Source: CAYXEN01 sp964464035 (GTDB lineage: Bacteria > Krumholzibacteriota > Krumholzibacteriia > WVZY01). Taken from it: DNA of 13,999 bases. The notes under the pieces were generated by a model that ran no database searches, was not told the DNA's origin, and was given only the letters and a program-made list of their open reading frames with translations. Location: positions 1-13,999 of the forward strand of contig CAYXEN010000075.1 of assembly GCA_964464035.1 (NCBI GenBank), in the 5' to 3' direction. Each line of letters starts with the position of its first letter. Position 1 is the first letter of the stretch. This document shows, piece after piece, positions 6,196 through 12,378 of the stretch. The translations under genes and the position numbers were made by a program.

Positions 6196-7458
6196 TCACG
6201 TGAAGCGATTGTCAATGGGCAGGAACCTTTTTCTCTCCAGTACGATCGCACTCAATGCAAGAAACAGGCCGATAGATACGAGGATAACTGCTTTACTGAT
6301 AAGCATATCAATAATCGTCCCGATGATCGATAAAGCCAGAAAAGCTGTTTTTGTCAAAACTTCGCGCGCGGCGAAGACCCTACCTCTGAAATTTTCAGGT
6401 ATGTATCTCTGGAGCAATGTCTCGGTGAAGACGATGAGCGGCGACGTGGCGATTCCGACGGTCGCCGACCAGATGGACAATGATACTATGTTCTTGGATT
6501 TTGCAATGCCTATCAATGCGATCCCGATGACCATCATGGAGATGGAAATGGTTTTCGAACCGGAGAGCTGTCCGCGATAACGGGCGGCGACGGCTGATCC
6601 GAGGAGAAGGCCGATGGTTCCCGCGGTTCCCGTCGCCGCCAGGTACATCGAATTGTGCTCCGGCGAGATGCTCTGGATGTGGGCTATCCCGATGACGTAG
6701 AGAAGACCGGCCAGTGCGAAAAGCGAAGTCTGCGCGAGCAGGCTCAAGCCGATGACGCGATCCTCCCCGATGAGTCTTATGCTGTCCTTGATCGAAGATG
6801 CGATCGAGGTGATCAATTTGATCGGGTTGATTCCGCCGCCTGCGTACACGGCTGTCGTTCGCGGTCTCTCCTTCACCTTCGGCAGGAAGATCAAGGGAAA
6901 GAGGAGGATTACGGAAAGGAGATAACTTGCGCCGTCCGAGTAGAAAGCGAGTTTCCACGATCTGTACTCGAAAATCCACCCGCCGACCACGAAACCCGTG
7001 ATGGTGGATATTATCCCGATCGCCCAGAGTACGGCGTTTATCTTCATCAAGCTCGATGCCTCGACCATGTCGGGAACGATCGCCGACTTTGCGGGCGAGA
7101 AATACATGTTCGCGATGGAAAGAAACATCACCGGAACGTAGAACGCATAGAGGGTGTCGAACCTGTCGAACAGGAACGGGAGGCTCAAAACGACGAGGCC
7201 GCGGAACGCATCCGCCGCCACCATGACGACCGCCCGGTTCCACTTGTCCAGGAAAGCCCCGATCACGGCTCCAAGCAGCAGGACCGGGACGAACGTGAAG
7301 ATCGAGAGTTTCATCAACTCGAGACTCGATCCCGGTTCGATCTTGCCGATCATGCCCACGATCGCGAACTGGTTCAGCCGATCACCGAATATCGAGATCA
7401 GTTGGCCCAGAGAGAAAGATGCTAGGCAAAAGCCGGTGAACCGTGACGATCTTCTCAC
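6196..7458 (-). CDS. MFS transporter, 12 transmembrane segments
   Basis: A 420-aa integral inner-membrane protein. I count twelve hydrophobic segments with a hydrophilic central loop near residues 205-235 (PKVKERPRTTAVYAGGG), the usual 6+6 layout of the major facilitator superfamily. The motif A region is visible between TM2 and TM3 as GAVIGAFLDKWNR. Overall it resembles the MFS_3 / DHA3 group and the lysophospholipid transporter LplT group. The substrate is not readable. The start is GTG at 7458, overlapping the TGA of the glycosyltransferase by 4 bases (GTGA), a classic coupled start. Standing directly after an acyltransferase and a GT4 enzyme, it may move a lipid or glycolipid intermediate, though a drug-efflux role is equally compatible with the sequence. 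Confidence 0.88.
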   Translation of the reverse strand: MRRSSRFTGFCLASFSLGQLISIFGDRLNQFAIVGMIGKIEPGSSLELMKLSIFTFVPVLLLGAVIGAFLDKWNRAVVMVAADAFRGLVVLSLPFLFDRFDTLYAFYVPVMFLSIANMYFSPAKSAIVPDMVEASSLMKINAVLWAIGIISTITGFVVGGWIFEYRSWKLAFYSDGASYLLSVILLFPLIFLPKVKERPRTTAVYAGGGINPIKLITSIASSIKDSIRLIGEDRVIGLSLLAQTSLFALAGLLYVIGIAHIQSISPEHNSMYLAATGTAGTIGLLLGSAVAARYRGQLSGSKTISISMMVIGIALIGIAKSKNIVSLSIWSATVGIATSPLIVFTETLLQRYIPENFRGRVFAAREVLTKTAFLALSIIGTIIDMLISKAVILVSIGLFLALSAIVLERKRFLPIDNRFT

Positions 7459-8636
7459 TTGCTCGATGCCGCCTTGAGATCGATTCGCTTGATGTCGCCC
7501 TGTTCGCCTGTTTCACAGCCCTCCCGCCGGGATGACAAGAGCCTGTGATAGAGTCTTTCAAGCTCCCCGGCGATCCCGCTCCAGGAGTATCTCTTCACGA
7601 ACTGCAGGCCGTTCTCGCGCAACTGCCGCCTCAACGGATAGTCATCGAGGATCTCCTCTATGGCTCTGGCTATTGCCTTGGGATCCCTGGGTGGAACGAC
7701 GAGGGCGTTGTGGCGGTTCTCGAGGATGGTCAAGTAACCTTCGATCCCACTCGCGATCACGGGAACCCCCGAGGCCATCGCTTCGAGAAGCACTATCCCG
7801 AAACTCTCCATCCCGACGGCGGGGGAGCAGAAGACGTGGGCGGTCGCGTAATAGCGATTCAGTTCTTCCCTGGAGACCGTTCCCGCGAAGACGATGCGGA
7901 CTCCGCGCGGCCGGGGAAAGACCAACCGCCTGGGACTCTTTTCGCCTACTATGATGATTCGGATCCGAGGGCGGAGTGACGGGCGAAGCATGTCCGCGGC
8001 CCTGAGGAGGTACTTCAGGCCTTTGCGCTTGTCGAGCCGTCCTACGAAAAGGATATTGAAGCACCCGTCCAGGTAGCGGGCTATCGGCTCGACCCGGGGG
8101 CAGAAGCGCTCGTAGTCTATCCCGTTGGGTATGATCTCGTATTCACCGGGAAAATACTTCCGGGCGAGCTCGAGGGCTGCGTGGGAAACGGCGACGCGGG
8201 CGTGCAGTCGATCGGCGTGCCGGGCGAGCGGGGCGCGCAGGATCCGGTACGCGTAATTGCTCTCGGCCGCGGCGTGGAAGGTGCCGACGAGTTTCGCTCC
8301 CTCCGGAGCAGCCCGCAGTGTGAGCAGAGGCAGAGTGGGCACCAGTGGACAATGAGTGTGGATCACGTCGGGCGCAAGGTGTTCGAATACTTTCCGAAGC
8401 GCTTCGCCCAGCTTGACTCCCGCCGTGAGATTCACCCATGCGCCGTTCATCGGCACCAGGACGTTTCTGCCTATCCTGATGACTCCCGGCTCATCTCCGT
8501 CCCGCCGACCGAATCTGGTCGTCACCACCGTTACGAGGTGCCCGCGCCTGCGCAGCTCGAGCGCAGTGTGGTAGGCGTTTTCCGTAACGCCTCCGGGCCT
8601 TGGATAGTAAGACTGCGTTACGATTGCGATATTCAT
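7455..8636 (-). CDS. GT4 glycosyltransferase, PimA-like (lipid glycosylation)
   Basis: A 393-aa GT-B fold enzyme of family GT4. The N-terminal acceptor domain starts MNIAIVTQSYYPRPGGV, with the PGGV loop seen in phosphatidyl-myo-inositol mannosyltransferases, and contains VGTFHAAAE (about 117-125), equivalent to the GTFH block of PimA with its active-site His. AVSHAA and IIPNGID (168-174) lead into the C-terminal nucleotide-sugar domain: FVGRLDKRKGL (197-207) and the EX7E motif ESFGIVLLE (Glu277 to Glu285), followed by AMASGVPVIAS. It probably transfers a sugar from a nucleotide donor to a membrane lipid or sugar-lipid acceptor at the cytoplasmic face. The tail after about residue 370 is unique. 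GGAAGG lies 7 bases before the ATG; the acyltransferase stop is 24 bp upstream and the MFS start overlaps its stop. The exact sugar is unknown. Confidence 0.9.
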   Translation of the reverse strand: MNIAIVTQSYYPRPGGVTENAYHTALELRRRGHLVTVVTTRFGRRDGDEPGVIRIGRNVLVPMNGAWVNLTAGVKLGEALRKVFEHLAPDVIHTHCPLVPTLPLLTLRAAPEGAKLVGTFHAAAESNYAYRILRAPLARHADRLHARVAVSHAALELARKYFPGEYEIIPNGIDYERFCPRVEPIARYLDGCFNILFVGRLDKRKGLKYLLRAADMLRPSLRPRIRIIIVGEKSPRRLVFPRPRGVRIVFAGTVSREELNRYYATAHVFCSPAVGMESFGIVLLEAMASGVPVIASGIEGYLTILENRHNALVVPPRDPKAIARAIEEILDDYPLRRQLRENGLQFVKRYSWSGIAGELERLYHRLLSSRREGCETGEQGDIKRIDLKAASSK

Positions 8637-8660
8637 GGTCGCACCTTCCGCGGGACTGCT

Positions 8661-9500
8661 TTACATTCTGCGGAATATACACCACTGTTCCAGATTCTGC
8701 ACGATCTTTTCCTCCAGCACCGCGACCATGTGTTTCATCAGTCGTTCTTCCTCCGACTCGTCGGAGGGAGGAGACAAAGGCTTGTCTATTATTACCCTCA
8801 GCCTTCCGTCCGCATCGCGCAAGCTCCAGCCGCAAGTGATCTTCGAGCGCATCGCGCGGGCGATACGGGCCGGCCCGCGCGGCGCTCGTATCGTTCTTCC
8901 CAAGAAGGCGACCGGCATCGCGCTCGAAAAAATATTGCCGTCCACGTGCAGCACGACGATACGGTTCGATTCGAGGTCTCTGTACAGCGATCTATACCCG
9001 GTCCCAGGAGAAACGATCCTCATACCGAATCTTCTCTTGAGGTTTTTCACGCTCTCCGACCAGGCGGGTGACAGCTGGACGCCGGCAACGGTCGTGATCG
9101 GGTAACCGCGGGCCGCGAGGGCGAGGCCGCTGATCTCCCAGTTGCCGAGGTGGCATGTGCAGATCACGAGTCCACGACCCTCGCGCATGGCGGCTTCCAG
9201 GTACTGCTCACCCTCGATCCTGGCCGTGGACGCCAGTTCGTGCGCCGGGATGTGAAACGCCCTCAGGAGTTCCAGGACATTGCGCGCGTGATTCTGGAAA
9301 GGGCGCCGGAAAACGGGCTTCGCTCCGTCCACAAGCGCTATCTTCTCGGTGTTGTAGCGATAATTCCTTCTCTTGTCCCGGGCGGCGACGTAGTGGATGG
9401 ATCCGCCGAGCCGGGCGAGGACTCCGACGGATCCCTCGGAAAAGCGGGAAAGAACCGCCGCAGCGATTCTGAGACTCAATGCGTCAGCGCTTCGATGCAT
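8661..9500 (-). CDS. LpxL/HtrB-PatA family lipid acyltransferase
   Basis: A 279-aa protein of the LABLAT family of lysophospholipid and lipid A acyltransferases. The catalytic HX4(D/E) motif is HLGNWE (His117 to Glu122) in CTCHLGNWEISGLALAARG. Later blocks typical of the family are VLHVDGN (183-189) and PVAFLGRTIRAPRGPARIA (196-214). Members act at the inner face of the cytoplasmic membrane and acylate lipid A precursors (LpxL, LpxM) or phosphatidylinositol mannosides (PatA). The longer frame begins at 9650, but the first 50 residues are not family-like. The ATG at 9500 has AGGA seven bases upstream and gives the normal start, so it is preferred. It is the first gene of the minus-strand operon and sits before a PimA-like enzyme, as PatA does before PimA in mycobacteria, which makes glycolipid acylation at least as likely as lipid A acylation. 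Confidence 0.88.
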   Translation of the reverse strand: MHRSADALSLRIAAAVLSRFSEGSVGVLARLGGSIHYVAARDKRRNYRYNTEKIALVDGAKPVFRRPFQNHARNVLELLRAFHIPAHELASTARIEGEQYLEAAMREGRGLVICTCHLGNWEISGLALAARGYPITTVAGVQLSPAWSESVKNLKRRFGMRIVSPGTGYRSLYRDLESNRIVVLHVDGNIFSSAMPVAFLGRTIRAPRGPARIARAMRSKITCGWSLRDADGRLRVIIDKPLSPPSDESEEERLMKHMVAVLEEKIVQNLEQWCIFRRM

Positions 9501-9580
9501 TCTCTGATCCTCGTACTCCGCCCGGACGGCCGGGGAGAAAGCCCACTTCGGCCGGCTCCACAATCGGCTTTCATTTCCGG

Positions 9581-9610
9581 ATACTACATAAACGCAGGGC
9601 CAATTTGCAA
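9581..9610 (-). promoter_or_regulatory. Weak candidate promoter for the acyltransferase operon
   Basis: On the minus strand TTGCAA (9610-9605) and TAGTAT (9586-9581) are spaced by 18 bp, each matching the consensus at 4 of 6 positions. The predicted start near 9573 would fall downstream of the 9650 start codon and so agrees with translation from the ATG at 9500. Confidence 0.25.
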
Positions 9611-9628
9611 GCGGTTGAGCAGATTGCA
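9606..9628. repeat. Inverted repeat upstream of the sigma-54 element
   Basis: TGCAA (9606-9610) and TTGCA (9624-9628) form a 23-bp interrupted palindrome with a 13-bp centre. Its centre is about 105 bp before the -24 GG of the mglA promoter, a distance at which enhancer-binding activators of sigma-54 commonly bind. The arms are short, and one arm overlaps the weak minus-strand -35 box, so it might instead act on the acyltransferase promoter or mean nothing. Confidence 0.25.
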
Positions 9629-9719
9629 TCCCGCGGGACGCCTTTTCCATCGCGAGTGCCCGGCGAATGGCTTAACGCGTTGCGAATCAATGTATAGCGG
9701 ACTCCAGTCACGTCCCCTC

Positions 9720-9736
9720 TTGGCACGCAACTTGCG
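9720..9736 (+). promoter_or_regulatory. Sigma-54 -24/-12 promoter for mglA
   Basis: TTGGCACGCAACTTGCG matches the consensus YTGGCACG-N4-TTGCW at every fixed position except the last W, which is G. GG (9722-9723) and GC (9734-9735) are separated by the obligatory 10 bp. It lies on the mglA strand, 147 bp before the ATG, with a predicted start near 9747. A small inverted repeat, ACTTG (9730-9734) / CAAGT (9743-9747), overlaps the -12 side and the start point. Sigma-54 promoters stay silent until an AAA+ activator opens them, so mglA would be signal-controlled. Confidence 0.7.
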
Positions 9737-9811
9737 CATGCACAAGTGCCGGGGTAGTCTGCTCGATTCTAGGAGTTTCTCACCCTGGCCAATGCGAACA
9801 GGAATCGATCT

Positions 9812-9857
9812 GCCGGTGGTCGTAGTGCACCCCGTCAGGTGGTACGGCTGCCCCGGC
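9812..9857 (+). other. Potential hairpin in the mglA leader
   Basis: GCCGG (9812-9816) can pair with CCGGC (9853-9857). Inside it GTA (9822-9824) pairs with TAC (9843-9845) and CACC (9828-9831) pairs with GGTG (9838-9841) around a 6-base loop. The fold has internal loops and ends 25 bases before the ATG. No known riboswitch class is recognised. Confidence 0.25.
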
Positions 9858-9882
9858 TTCACATCCCAAAAGGGCGGGAAAC

Positions 9883-11091
9883 ATGGTTGTTTTCAATTAC
9901 TCAGGCGGAGAAGTCAACGCGAAGATAGTATATTACGGGCCCGGTCTCAGCGGCAAGACCACCAACCTCGAGTACATCTATGCCAAGATGCCCTCGCGGG
10001 TCAAAGGCAAGATGATATCCATGAAGACCAGGACCGACAGGACCCTCTTTTTCGATTTTCTGCCTCTCGAACTGGGGGATGTGAACGGCTTCAAAATCAG
10101 GTTCCTGCTCTACACTGTTCCAGGCCAGGTTTATTACAACGCGACCCGAAAGCTGGTTCTCAAAGGAGCCGACGCCGTCGTTTTCGTAGCCGATTCGGAC
10201 CCGACCAAGATCCAGGAGAACATCGAGTCCTTGAAAAACCTCGAGGAAAACCTGAACGAACACAACTTGAGCCTCGATACCATTCCCTGGGTGATGCAGT
10301 ACAACAAGCGTGATCTCCCGAACGCGATGCCGGTGGCCGAACTCGAGAAGAAGCTCAACGTTCTCAAGGTCCCGAGCTTCGAGGCGGTCGCCACGGAAGG
10401 GAAGGGGGTATACGAGACTTTCCAGATGATCACGCGTCTCCTCTATCAGCGCGTTCACAGCAAAGTCATCGAGGAAGAGAGCTCGGAAGCTCTGGCGGGT
10501 TCTTCGGGTACCGGGGACGAACGAAGCGCCTCGGCAGAGGCGGGTGCGACCGAAGATACGGGGACAGTGACCGAAGTCGTCGAGGTCGCGCTTCGCGAAG
10601 TCGGTGAGGCGAAGGGAAAGACGGGCGCGGCCGCCGGGCAAACCACGCAGGATGGCGAACCGAAGCAAGAGAGCCCGGCGGACATCCCCCTACAGACCAA
10701 TGCCTACGAGGAAGATGGTGCGACGACGGGCGCAAGCGAAAAGGGCCCGGAATCCCGAGGCGACGATTCCGGCAAGGACGAGTTCCAGTTCGCTTCGCTT
10801 CGGGATCTCGAAGTGGACAAAGACATGGGCAGGGTGGTGGATCTGGATTCCTCGGTCGAGACCGGCGAAGTGGACGAACAGAACGATTTCATAACCGATC
10901 CGTGCAGGCCGAGCGCCGCCGGCGACGATGCCGCGGAAGAAAAGGCCGCGGGACGCGAAGAAGCCATGACCCCCTTGTCATCGGGCGAGGAGATCAGCTT
11001 GAGCGTGCCAGTCGTGATCACGAGATCCCAGGTCAAGAAGAATATCCCTCTCAAGCTCGTCCTCGAGATTCAAGTGATCGACGAGGACTAA
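9883..11091 (+). CDS. mglA: MglA-family polarity GTPase with long acidic C-terminal extension
   Basis: Residues 1-194 are a canonical bacterial Ras-like GTPase of the MglA group. The P-loop is GPGLSGKTTN (19-28), the switch region is TDRTLFFDFLPL (51-62) with Arg53 in the position of the intrinsic arginine finger of MglA, switch 2 is YTVPGQVYYNA (77-87) with Gln82, and the guanine motif is NKRD (141-144). MglA sets the leading pole in Myxococcus gliding and directs type IV pili and engines; homologues occur in many non-gliding phyla. Typical MglA is about 195 residues, but this one is 402: residues 195-370 are a low-complexity tail rich in Glu, Gly, Ala, Asp and Ser, and the last 32 residues return to an ordered hydrophobic pattern (SVPVVIT, then IPLKLVLEIQVIDED). 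No MglB (Roadblock GAP) gene is in the window. It starts with ATG after AGGGCGGGA and leads an operon-like series on the plus strand. Confidence 0.92.
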   Translation: MVVFNYSGGEVNAKIVYYGPGLSGKTTNLEYIYAKMPSRVKGKMISMKTRTDRTLFFDFLPLELGDVNGFKIRFLLYTVPGQVYYNATRKLVLKGADAVVFVADSDPTKIQENIESLKNLEENLNEHNLSLDTIPWVMQYNKRDLPNAMPVAELEKKLNVLKVPSFEAVATEGKGVYETFQMITRLLYQRVHSKVIEEESSEALAGSSGTGDERSASAEAGATEDTGTVTEVVEVALREVGEAKGKTGAAAGQTTQDGEPKQESPADIPLQTNAYEEDGATTGASEKGPESRGDDSGKDEFQFASLRDLEVDKDMGRVVDLDSSVETGEVDEQNDFITDPCRPSAAGDDAAEEKAAGREEAMTPLSSGEEISLSVPVVITRSQVKKNIPLKLVLEIQVIDED

Positions 11092-11105
11092 CATCACTCC
11101 ATTTA

Positions 11106-11138
11106 TATAATTCTTGACAGTTCTTTCCCCTCTATAAT
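11106..11138 (+). promoter_or_regulatory. AT-rich promoter region before the TPR gene
   Basis: A sharp AT-rich island in GC-rich surroundings contains two perfect TATAAT boxes (11106-11111 and 11133-11138) and one perfect TTGACA (11114-11119). The spacer between TTGACA and the second TATAAT is only 13 bp, too short for standard sigma-70 recognition, and neither TATAAT has a good -35 at 17 bp. An internal promoter for the TPR gene is likely, but the active pair is unclear. A start from the second box would give a leader of about 55 bases containing a CCGGA/TCCGG inverted repeat (11150-11171). Confidence 0.4.
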
Positions 11139-11200
11139 AGCTTCCTAATCCGGAGAACGCTGAACTTCCGGTCCGAAAGCCAAAAGGGAGAAGGGCTCAG

Positions 11201-12325
11201 GTGCAGAGGGAAAATTCATCCAGGAAAGAGCTCAAGCTCGTCGCCAAGCTGGAGAAAAGGGTTGCGGAGAATCCGGAAGACCAGTTCGCCCTTTTCGATC
11301 TCGTAAGGAATCTTTGGGCCTGTGGACGGCGGGATGACACGCTTCGATACGCGCGCCGCTTGATGAACCTCGGCAATCTTTCTCCCACGCTCCTCGAAGC
11401 CCTGGCCAAGTTTCTCCTGGAAGGCAAGTTTCTCGCCGAGGCTCAGGCCTGCTACTCGCGTCTCGCCGACATCTATCCCCAGAGAGCCATGCCTCACTAT
11501 TTCCTGGGGAGGGTCCTGGATCAGATGGGAAGGTTCGAAGAAGCCGTCGACGAGCACAAGAAGGCCATCGAGCTGGAACCCGACAACGCCGAGTGCTACT
11601 ACCGTTTCGGGGTGACCCTCGCCAACAACAAGAGGATCGAGGAAGCGGAGCAGTATTACCGCAAGTCCATCGCCATCGACCGTGCGCACGCGAAGGCGTA
11701 CACGAACCTCGGGGTGCTTCTCGACATGAGAGGAGAGGAAGCGGCGGCGTTGCAGTTGTTTCGCAAGGCGGCCCAGTTCAATCCCCAAAGCGCCGAAGCT
11801 CATTTCAATCTGGGGGCGCTCTACGGCGAGAGCGGGCGCCACGCCAGGGCCATACAGGAATTCCGCATAGCGATAACTCTCGATCCATCGAGCGTCGAGG
11901 GGCATTTCAATCTCGGGCTCGCCTTGTATGCCACGGGTGAGCTGGAGGAAGCGCTGGAGGAATTCAAGAAGGTCATCAAGCTCCACGGCTCCCACAAGGA
12001 CGCTTTTTTCTATCTCGGGTTGGTATATTACAAGAAAGGCGTGTACACCAAGGCTCTCAAGCATTTCCAGCAGGCATTGAAATTCGACAATGCCAATCCT
12101 TCGATTCTCTATCATATAGGAGTCTGCTACAACCGCATGGACATGCCGAGCCGCGCGATTCCACCCCTCAAGAAGGTTACCGAGCTGGATCCGGAAGACG
12201 GCAAGGCTTACTATTATCTCGGTGTGGCGTACGACAAGACGGGGGCGCCGGAAAAAGCCAAGGAAAACTACCGCGTCGCCGATATCAAGTTCCAGCGGCG
12301 CGCCGGGCAGGGCGAGGGCCCGTGA
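11201..12325 (+). CDS. TPR repeat protein with ten tandem repeats
   Basis: A 374-aa soluble protein made almost wholly of 34-residue tetratricopeptide repeats. Eight canonical repeats run without gaps from residue 96 to 367 (for example MPHYFLGRVLDQMGRFEEA, AEAHFNLGALYGESGRHARA, GKAYYYLGVAYDKTGAPEKA), and two degenerate ones lie at about 27-95. There is no signal peptide, so it probably acts in the cytoplasm as a protein-binding scaffold. The partner cannot be read from the sequence; the position between an MglA GTPase and an outer-membrane barrel suggests the surface or polarity system. GTG at 11201 is the start, preceded by AAAGGGAGAAGGG. Its TGA is overlapped by a possible GTG start of the next gene. 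Confidence 0.9.
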   Translation: MQRENSSRKELKLVAKLEKRVAENPEDQFALFDLVRNLWACGRRDDTLRYARRLMNLGNLSPTLLEALAKFLLEGKFLAEAQACYSRLADIYPQRAMPHYFLGRVLDQMGRFEEAVDEHKKAIELEPDNAECYYRFGVTLANNKRIEEAEQYYRKSIAIDRAHAKAYTNLGVLLDMRGEEAAALQLFRKAAQFNPQSAEAHFNLGALYGESGRHARAIQEFRIAITLDPSSVEGHFNLGLALYATGELEEALEEFKKVIKLHGSHKDAFFYLGLVYYKKGVYTKALKHFQQALKFDNANPSILYHIGVCYNRMDMPSRAIPPLKKVTELDPEDGKAYYYLGVAYDKTGAPEKAKENYRVADIKFQRRAGQGEGP

Positions 12326-12378
12326 CCCCTCCCGCTCGCCTTTCTCCTCCGTCCGCTCGAGCCGGGAAACAAGAACGA

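Larger units (their letters stand above)
9501..9882. promoter_or_regulatory. Divergent regulatory region between the acyltransferase operon and mglA
   Basis: This 382-bp region separates two divergent operons. On the minus strand it holds a weak sigma-70 type pair close to the acyltransferase. On the plus strand it holds a near-perfect sigma-54 element, a palindrome about 100 bp upstream of it, and a leader of about 135 bases with a hairpin. The open frames that cross it on either strand do not look like proteins. Confidence 0.6.

Noticed and set aside
6395..7243. Minus-strand open frame of 282 codons within the MFS gene
   Set aside because: It is in another frame of the same strand, very rich in Arg, His and Gly, while the MFS frame gives twelve clear membrane segments.
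8181..9071. Plus-strand open frame of 296 codons
   Set aside because: It is antisense to the GT4 and acyltransferase genes, whose catalytic motifs are intact, and it has no plausible domain or ribosome site.
9501..9650. N-terminal 50-residue extension of the acyltransferase (ATG at 9650)
   Set aside because: The extra residues do not look like the family, the ATG at 9500 has a ribosome site, and a candidate promoter falls inside the extension.
9150..10313. Long plus-strand open frame (387 codons) across the divergent region and into mglA
   Set aside because: It overlaps the acyltransferase gene antisense and mglA in another frame, and its translation is low-complexity Arg/Ser/Gly text. The MglA frame is unmistakable.
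10490..10990. Repeat array or frameshifted second gene in the MglA tail
   Set aside because: The tail is compositionally biased but has no periodic unit, the frame is continuous to 11091, and the end is ordered, so a single extended protein is the simplest reading.
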